NCBI GenBank assembly: GCA_037576215.1
Contig: JBANDB010000005.1
Coordinates: forward strand, 2,666,001-2,730,000
DNA length: 64,000 nt
Origin: Armillaria gallica
Lineage: Eukaryota; Basidiomycota; Agaricomycetes; Agaricales; Physalacriaceae
Reading direction: 5' to 3'
Part shown: positions 12,751 to 24,469 of the stretch, in pieces
Layout: the number at the start of each line of letters is the position of its first letter
Numbering within the stretch: the first letter of the stretch is position 1
Program-made: the position numbers and the translations under genes
Notes under the pieces: generated by a model
The model's input: only the letters and a program-made list of their open reading frames with translations
What the model was told of the DNA's origin: nothing
The model's database searches: none

Positions 12751-12757
12751 CCATGCC

Positions 12758-15256
12758 ACAGAGAAACTCAAACTCTTTCACATTGACACTTGCAGTCCCA
12801 TGCCCACAAAAACACCCCAAAAACAGGAACACTTCTTCACCATCCTTGACAACTGTACTACATTCAATAAAGCAGTACCAATCGTCAAGAAGAATGAATG
12901 TACGAAAGTGTTCAAAGACACACAAGTTCTTTTGGAGAATCAAATGGACCAAAAAGTCAAGAAAGTGAGATGTGATGGTGCATTGGAATTCATGAAGGGT
13001 GATCTCAGTCAGCACATCATGGAATCTGGCATAGAACTCCAAGTGACTGCACCATATGCACATCAGCAGAACAGGAAGGCAGAATGGTTTATCCGAACAC
13101 TCAAAGATGATGTCCAAACATATCTCACAGATTCTGGTTTGCCAATGTCTTTCTGGGGAGATGCCCTGTGGACAGCCTCATACATTCGATGCAAAATACC
13201 CACATTGATGCTCCCAGATGGTAAAACCCCATACGAGGTAATGCACGGTGAAATCCTAGACATCTCACACCTTCAACAATGGGGGTGCCAATGCTTTGTG
13301 GCAATACCACTGGAACTCAGGACTAAATCAGATCCACCCACCAAATCAAATACCCCAAATGACAACTCTTCTTCTACTCCCTGCACAAAGCAATCCATCA
13401 AAGTCACCTCCAAAATGGCTGAAATGAACAAAAAACCCAATGCCGGCTACATTCTACCACACCTACAATCTGATGAGGCTACTGCAGCATTTGCTGCCCT
13501 ATTTCTGGCTGAGACCATCACTGTGGACCTGGACAGTTTGCGGTCATCTGAAGCTATCATTTCATCCTACCCACAAATCATGCTTTCCTACCATGCACCA
13601 TGTGATTCTAACCCCCGCTTTAAAGACATCTCTAAGCCTCCAATCTCATACAAAGAAGCTATGCTCTGCCCTGACCATGACCTGTGGCAAGTTGTAATCA
13701 ATGCAGAATACAAAAATCTCGTTGACCAAGGAGTGATCAAAGAGAGCACACTACCCAAGAGTAAGAGAGCAATTGGTTCCTGTTGGACTTTCACATGGAA
13801 GTCCCATCCTGTAGTCATTGAAAAGGCTAGACTGGTTGCCCAGGGCTTCTCACAATGCCCTGATGACTATGGAGACACGTATGCCCCAGTTGTGAAGATG
13901 GTCAGTATTCGCATCCTCCTGGCTTACACTGCCAAGGAAGACCTTGAACTTTACACGTTTGACATTAAAGCCACCTTCCTTAATGCACCACTGACCCAGG
14001 AAGTATACATATGGCAGATCCCTGGCTTCTCTTTGTCTGATCCCTCCAAAGTCCTCCATCTTCTCAAAGCGCTGTATGGCCTCAAACAGTCTTCACATGA
14101 ATGGTTCATCACCTTGTCAGCTGCATTGAACTCACTAGGTCTCGAGAGTTGCATCATTGACCCCACCATATTCTATGGGAAGTGGTCCTCACCTCCCAAC
14201 CCATCCATCCCAATGCCTGCCAATGGCGCAGATCTCTTCGTCATCATCCCTGTTCATGTCAATGATGGCTTAATGGCAACCAACTCTCCCCAACTCTACA
14301 CCTGGCTCATGGTTGAACTCAATAAGAAATTCAAAGTGAACGACTTAGGTCCTGTCAACGTCTTCCTTGGCATGAAGATTGAATGAGATTGGCAGATCAA
14401 GAAACTTTGGATTTCCCAAATGGACTACATTGAGGAACTACTACAGTCTTATGCCATGGCTGACATCAATCCCACCTCTGTCCCTCTACACAATAAATTC
14501 ACAGCTTGGAACCTAGCAAGAACCAGCTCCCTAAAGTTGCTAAAAATAAATTAACCCACTTTTACCAGTGCCTTGTTGGTCAATTACTATACCCCACTGT
14601 TTGCATATACCCTGACATAGCATTCACTGCTACCACACTCAGCCAGTACAATGCTAAACCCACTTGTGAGGTTGCCACCACCGCAAAAAGTATCCTTCGT
14701 TACCTCACTGGAATGAAAAGCCTGGCCCTCGAATATGGGGGTGCTCAAGCAGCTGACACCCTTGCTGAATTGGATATCCCTCCCACTGATGTCGCGTTCT
14801 CAGATTCAGACTGGGGCACTGATGAAGTCAACCGTCGAAGTTTCTCAAGCTACTCGATTTTCCTCTATGGAGGCCTTATATCATGGTCCAGTTCCAAGCA
14901 GACATCCACAGTGTTATCCTCAATCGAATCTGAGTATATGGCCCTCACTCACTTGCTAAAAAGAACTACTTTGGATTCGTCTATTCCAACAAGCGCTCTC
15001 ACTGCCTATGACCACACCATTCCCCATGCTATCCGACAATAAAAGTTCTCTCACCATTGCCAATTCACAATCCAGCTCTCCCCATCTCAAGCATGTAGAC
15101 ATCCGCTACCACTTCATTCATGAACACCTACACACTGGCCTCTTCTCCACCACTTGGATCCCTACACACTCCATGACAGCGGACATCCTTACGAAACCAT
15201 TGTTCAAAATACTCCACTGTGCTCACACGATAGGCCTTGGTCTTGTCTCTCAATGA
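12758..15256 (+). pseudogene. copia pol part 2: integrase core, reverse transcriptase, RNase H
   Basis: The integrase core reads LFHIDTCSPM, VRCDGALEF and NRKAEWFIRTLKDD, with D-D-E present. The reverse transcriptase follows from about 13660 (WVxAxxxE type start, KARLVAQGF, YAPVVKM, DIKATFLNAPL, LYGLKQS). Its catalytic motif reads HVNDG, with Asn (codon 14261-14263) in place of the first Asp of HVDDG. TGA at 14384-14386 breaks the frame (CGA in the parent, judging from the family). A shift near 14500 leads to the RNase H part (FSDSDWGTD, ISWSSSKQ, SSIESEYMAL), and another near 15010 to the end (HVDIRYHFIHEHL, TADILTKPL). Dead as an enzyme. Confidence 0.92.
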
Positions 15257-15270
15257 GATACACATCACTG

Positions 15271-15279
15271 ATAGGGGTG
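15271..15279 (+). promoter_or_regulatory. Polypurine tract of the copia element
   Basis: ATAGGGGTG immediately precedes the 3' LTR, the expected site of plus-strand priming. Confidence 0.7.
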
Positions 15280-15456
15280 TGTTGACCTTAAGGTCTATTG
15301 GCATCAGTTTCCACTCCATATACATCTGTTTACCTACAGCTTTCATACTTACTTATCACCGCTTTCGGTTCACCTTCTCCTCAGTTGCTTTCCACATCCT
15401 TGATGCACTGAAGAGTTTCTGACTGTGTCTGTGTACCTTAGATCCACTGGCCTACA
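15280..15456 (+). repeat. 3' LTR of the copia element
   Basis: 177 bp, TGTTGACC to CCTACA, followed by the target duplication AGAAA. It is shorter than the 5' LTR by an internal deletion of about 53 bp. Confidence 0.93.
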
Positions 15457-15461
15457 AGAAA

Positions 15462-15546
15462 GCTTATGCATCAGGTTCAGGGCCAAGAGTGCCTGAAGGA
15501 GTGCCACAAGGGCTTCAGCAGAGAGATTCAGTTGGTGTTGGGCCAT
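15462..15546 (-). pseudogene. Viroplasmin-like gene, N-terminal exon fragment
   Basis: On the minus strand an ATG at 15546 opens MAQHQLNLSAEALVALLQ, a leucine-rich helix, and runs into the copia target duplication. The rest of the gene lies at 7361-8037. After removal of copia the phase does not match the Ala/Pro linker directly (off by one), so either an intron or an indel lies at the junction. That this is the true start is an inference from the good start context and the orientation. Confidence 0.5.
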
Positions 15547-15859
15547 TGCAGAAAAAAGATACAAATAGAGAAAGAGCAAGGGTGGATGGTTACAATCAAG
15601 GGTGATGAAAGCATCTGAATGCCAAGCTTCTCCTATAAATACTCCCACAGCACCTATTTGGTTGTATTAGAAACGGGGTCCAATTACAGGATGAACATGC
15701 ATGAATTAAGGTTAGACACAAAATGAATTAAAGTTGTATACTGGATGAATGTGCATCAGTGAAGGATGCCGATTATAACTGTACAGTTGCTGAGGCTTTT
15801 GCTGACAAGATCAGGGTGCAAAAGTAATGGATTGTGTTCTTAAAAAAATAGACTATGAA

Positions 15860-18018
15860 AAGGTATGGGTATGACATATGATGGCCTCGCCAAAAGCTAA
15901 TCTGATTCTGATATAGATGGCTTGGAAATCTATGCCAAAACCATTGGACCTGCCATGGAAGAAACCTGGACCAAAGCCATAGGTATTGCCTGAACAGTGG
16001 GAGCATCTGGAAGGTGGCATCCTGGGATACCAAGCTGTACAAGGAGTGAAGGGAAAAGTTGCTGCTATCGATAACTTTATTGAAGTCAATTTCTTGCTGA
16101 ATTAGAGATCTTCATGAGTGTCACTCGCAGACACTTTCATTTTTTTGTTATTTAAAGAACTCATGATTGAAATACATATAAAAGATGAAAAAATAATTAA
16201 TCTCCACTATTTTTTGAGCTCTATTCAATGGTAATTGGGGTTTTATATTTGAATGACATTTATAAATCCTGAATGTGCTTGAAATATAAAACCCCAATTA
16301 CCATTGAATAGAGCTCAAAAAATAGTGGAGATTGGTTATTTTTTCATTCTTTATGCGTATTTCAATCATGAGTTCTTTAAATAAATAAAAAATGCAAGTG
16401 TCTGTGAGTGACACTTTTGAAGATCTCTATGCTGAATTGGTGGAAGAAATTCCCTCTCACAGGAGAAAGGACTGCCAATGGTGATCACATGGTATGCACA
16501 CTTTCTGACTATTATGCTGGATATTGACCTCTGATGTTTCTTTAGCATGTGAAACAATAGTTCCAAAATCACCGTTCTATCAGGAAGACTGCCACAAGAC
16601 TTGGCATGTGTGATATTTCCCCTAAACAGTGGTTGCACATGTTTAAAGCCAAGGAAGTTTATTCTCAAAGATACTATGAGATGTGGGTTAAGCCCATTGT
16701 TGATAAGAAGAAGAAGGGGTCCAGTTCTCAAGGAGAGATGCTGAAACTTGTGAAGGAGACAACAAAGGAGGTGCAGCTGAGGTGGATGGCATATGTGAGG
16801 AGATTTTGAAGGAGACAAAAGAGCAGGCAGCATTGGTGCCTGGGAAAGATGGAGTAATGACACCTGAGATGTATGCCACATATGTGATTGATTAGTATAT
16901 TCTGAAATTCAGACTGATAAAATTGCTGGTTCTAGTGCATTGCAGGTGACACCCAGCCAAATTAAGCTCTTCACCAAAGTGTTGGTAGATGCTACTGTGA
17001 CTGGCATCTTACTTATATTTGGCAGGCCTAACCCTTGGGATGAGAGGGGAAAAATAGTGACATATGAGTATGTTTTATTTCTGTCTCCCTGTGTTGTGAT
17101 ATGAGTTTATCTTGAGGTTAGATTTCATGCAGGGCAAGACCAGCATGGGCATACATTTGGTCAGGTATTTCCAAATTTCAGGGAGACTTATTTGAATCCA
17201 TTCATGCAATTTCTGAAGGTGATATCTTATATGTGGTGGTTACATAAATTGACAGACTTTATGGTTAATCTCTTTGACAGCTCCTGATATATGTGTGTCT
17301 CATGTGCTCAGAGGGAACACAAGCATCAACATCCCCAAGAATCTTCAGAGGGCAATAGTGATATTGATATCAATGGTGAGAGCATTGTGGAGGGGGAAGA
17401 GATGTCACTGTTCAAACAAGGAAGAATTGACAGCATCCAGCCAAGCCAAAGCCCTTCTAGTGCTGAGTGAAATGATAACGAAGAAGGTCAGAGGTCAGCA
17501 AAGAAGGTTGGAAGGACATTGAGCAGAACCCCAAGGACAATAGCAGTGCATCTCATCTCCTAAGCTCTCCCACTCAGCCAGTGTCACCACCTCCTCCAGC
17601 ATCACCCACCTACTCCAGAGAAGTAACATCAATCTCACAGCCTCCCCCCATGTCACCTCTTGGAGAGGAACTTGATTCAGAGCAGATGGTGACAAATGTG
17701 GAGGATAAATCTGATGCAAAAGACATCAATGGGGATGAGGTTACTGATCAGTTGCCTACACAGACAGAGTCTATTGAAGAAACAAACACCAAGAAATGTC
17801 AATGCCCATGCCTATGTCTTCTGTCAAAGAATACACCTATAGAAGAGGGCCTTGTCACAACACAGGCTAAAAGATTAAGAATAGGACCAGCATCAAAGGA
17901 GATACTGATGCTGGCAGAGCAAGCAATGCAGGTGAATGGAGGTGAAAATAATTTGGTGGTTCCAGGAGCAAAGCATGGAGGAAACAGGTCATTAAAATGT
18001 GATAGAGAGGGTAAATAG
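15860..18018 (+). pseudogene. Decayed multi-exon gene of unknown function
   Basis: Protein-like plus-strand blocks follow one another: GLEIYAKTIGPAMEETWTKA (about 15920), KQWLHMFKAKEVYSQRYYEM with a Lys-rich stretch (16628-16805), then EEILKETKEQAALVPGKDG and MTPEMYATYVID (to about 16895). A Pro/Ser-rich acidic segment ends with KKCQCPCLCLL and KRLRIGPASKEI (17581-18018). Frames change between blocks, so introns and frameshifts are both likely. I do not recognise the family. A hAT-type MITE sits inside it. Confidence 0.45.
16103..16429. mobile_element. hAT-type MITE / foldback element
   Basis: 327 bp running from TAGAGATCTTC to GAAGATCTCTA with long inverted arms (about 130-150 bp) and a short centre. 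It is flanked by the 8-bp direct repeat TGCTGAAT (16095-16102 and 16430-16437). An 8-bp duplication with TAGAG-type ends points to mobilisation by a hAT transposase. It has no coding capacity. Confidence 0.88.
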
Positions 18019-18129
18019 TCTTGGCATGATTTATATATACTTGGTACACTGTAGTAATGTCTGTCAAATATAGATCTGATTGTGGTGCATATCTGACCTG
18101 TAAGTGTGATGGATACAAGTGAATACATC

Positions 18130-18275
18130 TATAGTATTAGACTGTCCATGGTGTGACAGTTGTGGTGAGTTGGGGGACTTAGTGATTGAGTATAGGGACT
18201 TGGTGCTGTAGTAGAGTTTCCACAGTGTGACGGACATGGTGAGTGGAGGGACTGAGTGAGTGAATATAGTTCTGC
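18130..18275 (+). repeat. Degenerate tandem duplication, about 70-80 bp unit
   Basis: Two neighbouring units share GTGTGAC, GGTGAGT, GGGACT and GAGTATAG/GAATATAG in the same order. No coding frame is supported. Confidence 0.55.
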
Positions 18276-18393
18276 CATGAGTTTGAAACAGTGCACTAGG
18301 CATGTCAGAAACCATGTTTCTGGTGGATCTATCTCATTGGCCTGTTTTGAACATGTAGGAGAACACATCACCATGTTACAATATAAATATTGT

Positions 18394-18626
18394 AATTCAG
18401 GCAGCAAAAGTGCATAGAATACTTAGAAAAACATATCCTGATGTATCAAACTAGAGGAACCTGGAACCATTTGAGAGATATAAAATATGAACAGACCAAA
18501 AATTACAATTACAATTCAGGCCTTGAAATTTTGCAGATTACCTAGAAAAACATAGCCTGACATATCAAGATGGAGGATGGAAGGTTTTGACAGATATGAA
18601 ATGGGAATGGACCAAAAATAACACTC
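18394..18626 (+). repeat. Degenerate tandem duplication, 119-bp unit
   Basis: Two units start with AATTCAGG at 18394 and 18513 and share CTAGAAAAACATA/CTTAGAAAAACATA, TATCAA and GACCAAAAATTAC/GACCAAAAATAAC. Confidence 0.7.
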
Positions 18627-18629
18627 ACA

Positions 18630-21600
18630 TTGAGAGTACAATGTGAGAAGCCAAAATCTAATAGAGCAGGACTCAAAGGAAGCAAATGAGTGATCTAAAA
18701 ATACATGATCAGGGAATAGAAGCTATATTTATCATGCCACCACCCAGAATAACAAATCAAGCACAGTTTCAATGCAGAACATTTATCAGGGAACTATTTT
18801 TGGTGCATGCAGTGGGTGGAGGGGCACAGAACCTGTACCAGTGAGCACCCCCATTGCTGAGCCTGGCAGCTGCTGCCAGTCACTGTAGTAGCTTTAATTA
18901 ATTACACATCAACTGCAAGGAGAGTCATTAATACATTACAGAGGGACTACTACTGCAGTCTGTTAATTGATTGTAAGGGATATAAGGCCTGTCAAAGTAA
19001 TGATATAGAAATACCATAGACAGTCTAATGATAGTCCATCATTGGTTTACTCTTTATCTATTTTTCTGATATATTTTGACAGAAATGTTTGTTTTTAGAT
19101 CTATGTTATCCATTTCAGCTGTATAGTTGCTCAAATTTGGCTCAATGTGATGGCAGTGCTCGTTCAGCATTTTGGCAGTATAACTACATGACATGCTGGC
19201 ATTCCCCATTGAAGTGTATTATGTAAGTAATAATATAGTACTAGGCTATACTCATATGCCATGGTCAAAGGTACCTGCATAACTTATTACAGATACACAG
19301 AGGAGCACCAGCAAATATCAGTGGGTCTCTATACACGACAGAAAGTACCAGTGGAGATCATGAAACTTCAAACAACTAGGTGCTTACAAAAAGTACCTGT
19401 CATGACCAGAGCTCTGACACTACCTGTGTTTCAATAATTTTTGTACAGTATAACCACAATACCATGTCATGTTTTTGTAGATATCCTGGTACCTCTTGAC
19501 CTCTCTGCAGAGGAGCATGCACCACTGGCACATCACCTGTTGTTGCATCTGCTCCCATATAGGTGTGGTATATGAAAAGCCCACTGATTCAGAGAAGATT
19601 ATCTCAGATCGGGATACCCATGCTGTATGGAAAGAGTCAGGAGAAAAGAGTGTGTGCTAGCAGTTGAGGTGCTAGGCAAGTCAGAATCAGAGTTGTGGCT
19701 CAGAGTTGGGAGTTCTGCATTCCCAGTCATGGTGTGGGGGAAAAAATGACTGTGTTTGTGCACTCTTGATTGACTGACCCAGAGCACACTGCCACTGACA
19801 AATGTAGATGTCTGATGGGGTCACAAGACTACTGGTAATGGGTCCTGACACAGTTGAAGAAAGCAAGGAATGACAAAGAGGCCATAAAGCTATTTCTTGT
19901 TGTGTTGACAACAATGTGATTGCCAGCTCCTTAGAGTTGCCAGCAACCCAATGACTTCCAGGCACTACTATGGACTATACAACTAGATATAAATAAGATT
20001 TCAGTGAGATGAGAATAGTAGACATACCTGCAAGAGCAAAGCCTCCCAGTTGAACCATGTATGGCTCTGACTCTACAGCCATTATTACACCTCTCTCCAC
20101 TTGCAAAATATTGAACCTTATGCCTCACTCCATGTGTTGCCCAAGTCAAAGGGTCATTCAGGTTGAGGTGCAACCACCATTGGCAATGCATAAGTCACCA
20201 TGTCAAGAAATCTGAAGCAAACAGCTTCCATTTGCATACACATCCTTAGTCGAGCAAAGATAAGCAGACAGGGAACACTGGTGGTCAGTTGAAGTTTTGC
20301 ATGTGCATGTCTGAGTTGATGGTGTGGTAGGAGATGATAAGAAGAGTTTTTGATCCCACTCTCAATCAGTGAAATTTAGCCTTCAGAACTGATTCTCCCT
20401 TCTATCAGGAGGCTCTCTTTCAGATGAGATGATGCACTGAATACTACTTTGCTGATAACTTAGATATCTCACTTTCACATAGGTCAACAATCAAAAATAA
20501 GTTGCATACTAAATATAGTTGCTAGTGACACCAGGAGAGATTCATAGCTGGAGAACATGATAACAATGTACACAGATAAGATAATCTTCATGAAACATCC
20601 GGTGGAGCATTACATTATGGCTAAAGCCAGTTATTTCCATCTTCATAAAATCACCTGATGTACAGCTTCTCATGAGTTTTGGTCCTTCAAAGTCATGTCC
20701 AAGCTCACAGTGTGAGAATTTCAATAAAGGGCTAAAAAATCCTATTAAAATGATGGTCTTAAGGTCATGACTGAATCAGACTGATAAGACCCTACATTAT
20801 ACAGTATCTCCTTATTTGCATGAATTGATGTACCAATCATTCCTCCCACTCCTATCACATATATATGGGCCAGAGAATGCACACTGTGGCATTGATGCCA
20901 ATGTCAACTAATCGGCATACCGAAATGAGATCAAGAGAACTATCTGACAAAAGATCAGTAAGTAATCAGAAGGTAACAGACCAAGCTCATGTAAAGTCAC
21001 ATAATAAGCCATAGTTGCATTTCCCACCCTGTTCGTTCTGCAGTATTTGATGTTCTTGATGTAGCAAGCATGCTAGCTTCTATGTATAAGGCTGAACAAT
21101 TTTGCTTTATCAAAAGGTTCTTGGGAGTAGTTGGCAGTGGCTAGGAAGTGAAGGACAGAGAGTCAGTAGGATGACTTCGATGTTCTTATACTCTGATAAG
21201 GGTTCACCACCCACATCATGCAAAAGAAGGATAGAAATACATGTGTGAGGGACTTGTGCTTCTTGAGATTATCTATTATGAACTGCAGAGAAGATTGATA
21301 TCAGTACAAAGTCAACAGAACAAGAATTGTGAGCATACTGGAGTCATAGAACAATGTTCTTCCCAAGCTCTCACCCAGGTCCATCCTCCAAAGTTGTCTT
21401 GGTGGTGTGTCATCCAGACTCTGAGAGTTGTCCAAGTTGAAGCAGTGAAGAGACTCTGTGCGTGCAAGCTAGAAATGCAACAGTGTCAAAGACACTGATC
21501 ACACCCACACCCAACACTACACACACAAACCCTCAAGTTCATAGGGGATCCTGATGCAATAGAAGCAGATAGAAACATGAGAACCAAACTCTCAAAATAT

Positions 21601-21684
21601 AAGGTACACAAGTACAGCAATAGTGTGTGTCAAGTATCTAGATCTTTCTAAGTCTCAAGGCTTTTAATAACAAGAGGAGCCTCA
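18630..21684. other. Gene-free decayed DNA
   Basis: I see no recognisable domain, terminal repeat or RNA gene. Small frames on both strands (for example 19599-19787 and 19931-20191, minus) look random. The base composition and scarce CpG resemble the other old parts of the window. Confidence 0.5.
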
Positions 21685-22222
21685 CAGCACCATTGTTAGA
21701 GCAAGTGCACTGTGTGTGAGGACTTGTGGGGACGGTTCCTGAAAGTAATTTGTGATGTGATTGAGAGTGCTGAGGATCTCTATTGGGATGAGTTTGAGCA
21801 TCAGGTTTAGCAACTAAGAGAAAGGCAGCGTCATGCACAGATTGGATCTAGTGGTGGGTCATACTTAGCGAGCTCACTGACTGAACTTGGTCATTTTGCA
21901 GATCTGCGAGTCTGTGTGTTTCATTTATTGAAATATTCTTTGCCTTGAGGGTTGCATGGTTCACTGTGCTCTCTTGTAAAAAGCTTTGAGGAAATAGAGA
22001 ATTTGAGATCAGCTTAATAATTATATGTTATTACATGCATTGTTTTAGTGAGCTTGTTGAGATATTGAGATACTGTCAGCATGCAAGTGGAATTAAATTC
22101 CTTGCTCCTCTCCACACTTAAGGAGATTGTGGGTGTGTGTGTTTTGTGGGATTGAGTGCAGATTTGGTGTGTGTTCACACTAGGCCATGCTCAGTTTCAT
22201 GGGTGCCTGTCACCAGCCTTAT
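21685..22222 (+). repeat. Dispersed repeat, copy 2
   Basis: Same family and orientation as 12199-12750. Both copies share blocks such as CTGTGTGTGAGGACTTG, AGCTCACTGACTGAACTTGG and GGTGCCTGTCACCAGCCT and end at a TCA, beyond which the flanks differ. Confidence 0.82.
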
Positions 22223-22249
22223 CAGCAGTATTTCAAAAGGATGTAATCA

Positions 22250-22736
22250 CCAATCATGATCAATTATCAGACTGAGATTGTATTGCTTTGATTAATGCAT
22301 GATCTTAGTTAGCTATCTTGGCACCAAGCATTGGTTATTCAGTTATTCCAGGTTTAGTCATGTTCTAGACTAAGTTCATTTCACAGTGTGGATTGTTGTG
22401 GACTTAGCAATTCTTTTCTAGGTTCATTCAAGTCATTGAGATGATGAGTAATCTAATCCTTCTGTGCTCTGCTTTAGCATCTCAATGTGTCCCTTGGTTT
22501 TAACTGTGAATAATCTTGTTTTGTGCAGGGAATAGCATTCTGTATTGAAGCCTTATAGAGTTGACTTGTCTAGATGTCACTTCTAAGTCCATTCTTATAC
22601 TGCATTGCTCACTATCTTATGTAATATGCTAGCTATCAGTGTAAAGCCTTCACTATAGCTCTCTGTACCACTTGTAGACTGCACTATTTGATAGAAAATC
22701 GCAAAATCTACAGGTAGCCTGATACCAAGTATATCA
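22250..22736 (+). repeat. Old, diverged relative of the 1369-bp LTR (3' half)
   Basis: The end reads AAAATCGCAAAATCTA and closes at TATCA, as in the 1369-bp LTR copies. Upstream there is further collinear similarity (CTATCAG, AAGCC, CTATAG, CTAAGTCC). The ACTAGT motifs so dense in the young copies are missing here. The left boundary is uncertain. Confidence 0.55.
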
Positions 22737-22789
22737 ACATCACTCTATGACCAGTGTCATCATGATAGAATATGACCTTCCCTTAATGT

Positions 22790-24160
22790 TCTTATTAAAA
22801 TCCTGTTGCAAGAGTTGAAATCATTCTACTGTGTCTATATTGTAATTGATACACTGGATGAGTTCAGTGACAACAATGGAGAGTGAGAAGAGCTTATCAA
22901 TTTAATGAAGGAATTCAACAATAATATCCATCTCCTTGTGACATCAAGAGACATCAGCAAAATTAGACTATTGTTTGAGGCAGATACTAGGTTGGATATT
23001 TGAGCTGCCATTAACAATATCAATTTGTATATCATCAGCAAGCTCTCTTGTGGCTGTCTTGCTTGTCTCATCAAGGGGTGAGATGATCTGCAACAGGTGA
23101 TACTTGACAGAGTAACAGAAAAGGCTGATGGCATGTGTGTTACTCATATCATTGTACTTGTTGAACTTATTGATTGACACTCTGTAGATTCCTTCTAGCA
23201 GGTCTACACATAGACTCGCTTGCTCAAACTACCACTCCTAAAATACTTTGAGTCACACTTGGAAAACTGCCTGACATTTTGGCGAGTGCATATGACTACT
23301 TGAGAGGGTCAATAGTCAAGGCAAGCATGACAGAGAGTCTGCATATCACATATTTAGATGGATAGCATTTATGAAGTGCCCTTTGACTGTGTTGGAACTG
23401 CAGCATGCATTAGCTGTGGAATTGGATACAACCATCCTAGACTGTGATAATCTCTGCAGTGAAGATCTTTTGGGGAGTATTTGTGGTAGACTTGTTCTTG
23501 TAGACTTGATAAGATTAAGTGAAATAATATAATCTTCCTAAATAAGCTGAAGATGAAGTTATCTAGATTATATAACACAGGAGTGTTTTATGTCTCAGAA
23601 AGACAATTTCTTTTCTGACCTTCAAGAGACCATTACAGGCACCTGCCTGACATATTTGTCATTCAATGACAGCAGCAAAGTCAATACCTATGACAACTTC
23701 AACCCCATCCCCACATTTCTTCAGCTAGAAAATATCCATTTCTTTCCTACTTAATCAATCACTGGGGATACCATGCAAGTAAACTGCAGCAAGCAATGGA
23801 AAAAGAAATCATCACATTTCTTGACTCAGCATGGTGTAGAAATGCCAGAAAGATTCTCCATGCTGTGATATTCTCCACTGAGGCACCTGTTCCACTTGAT
23901 TTTGCTGTGGAACATGACCTGTTTCATATTACCAAAGTGCTTTTGAGTTGAGGGGATGATCTGCACCAGTGCAACACACTATTATTGATAACAGCTATAG
24001 AAAAACATAATCCTGAGATGGTGAAGCTGCTCTTGTGTCAAGACAGCATTGATCCAAATACCCATTCATCTTTGCTTCAACAGACATCTTTGTCCTATGT
24101 AAGGCAATGGGAATCAACTCAGCTTATAGAGATATTATTGCAGTCAAATTAGTGATGAGC
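22790..24160 (+). pseudogene. NACHT-ankyrin (fungal NLR-type) pseudogene, NACHT C-half to first ankyrin repeats
   Basis: The reading starts at LNVLIKILLQELKSFYCVYIVIDTLDEFSDNN, a Walker B-type hydrophobic run plus DTLDEFS. It goes on to IHLLVTSRDI, LFEADTRLDI and LDRVTEKADGM, all NACHT landmarks. The winged-helix-like region FRWIAFMKCPLTVLELQHALAVE-LD-DNLCSEDLLGSICG follows (about 23350-23490). Next come GYHASKLQQAMEKE and ankyrin-like HITKVLLS-GDDLH and NPEMVKLLLCQDSIDPN. The Walker A loop and the N-terminal effector domain are not seen. Stops, mostly TGA and TAG, and shifts are frequent. Such proteins are intracellular STAND sensors linked to self/non-self recognition in fungi. Confidence 0.75.
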
Positions 24161-24469
24161 CTAGACTTCTGTGGCAACAGTAACACCAACTTAAAATGAG
24201 ATTGGGCAAGTTAATGTAGTAGCACGGCAATCAAGGCAATCATGTGTGCGAGTGTTTCAAGGCACCTCTGTGCAGTAAATCAATTCCTCTATACACAAGA
24301 ATACACTGCGACTTTAAGTCTGCAAAGTAGTACTGCTTGGTAGTCAAGTACTAGATGCTAAGGCTATAAGCCGGTAGGGATCTCTTGAAGTGAGAGGGAA
24401 TGGAAGCAGGTATGATGTGAATACCATGGATCCATATGTGAAAACGTGAGATGAGACTAGAAAATGTCG

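Larger units (their letters stand above)
11036..12751. mobile_element. 1.7-kb insertion inside copia pol
   Basis: Removing this segment joins the codons CAT GCC at 11030-11035 directly to ACA at 12758 in the same frame, and CATGCC is duplicated at 12752-12757. It is therefore a later insertion with an apparent 6-bp target duplication. It holds no coding frame. A TATA-like TATAAG near 11782 and AATAAA near 11839 would suit an LTR, and its last 550 bp recur at 21685-22222, but no clear terminal repeat was found. Solo LTR or non-autonomous element are both possible. Confidence 0.75.
8038..15456 (+). mobile_element. Complete but decayed Ty1/copia LTR retrotransposon
   Basis: Both LTRs open with TGTTGACCTTAAGG and close with CTGGCCTACA. 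The 5-bp direct repeat AGAAA flanks the element (8033-8037 and 15457-15461), which proves its limits. Internally the order is gag, zinc knuckle, protease, integrase, reverse transcriptase, RNase H, the Ty1/copia order. It inserted into the minus-strand viroplasmin-like gene. It contains a later 1.7-kb insertion at 11036-12751 and carries frameshifts and stops in gag and pol. Confidence 0.94.

Noticed and set aside
11036..12751. The insert in copia pol as a spliceosomal intron
   Set aside because: Ends are not GT-AG at the frame junction, the length is far above the 50-70 nt seen here, and part of it is dispersed elsewhere.
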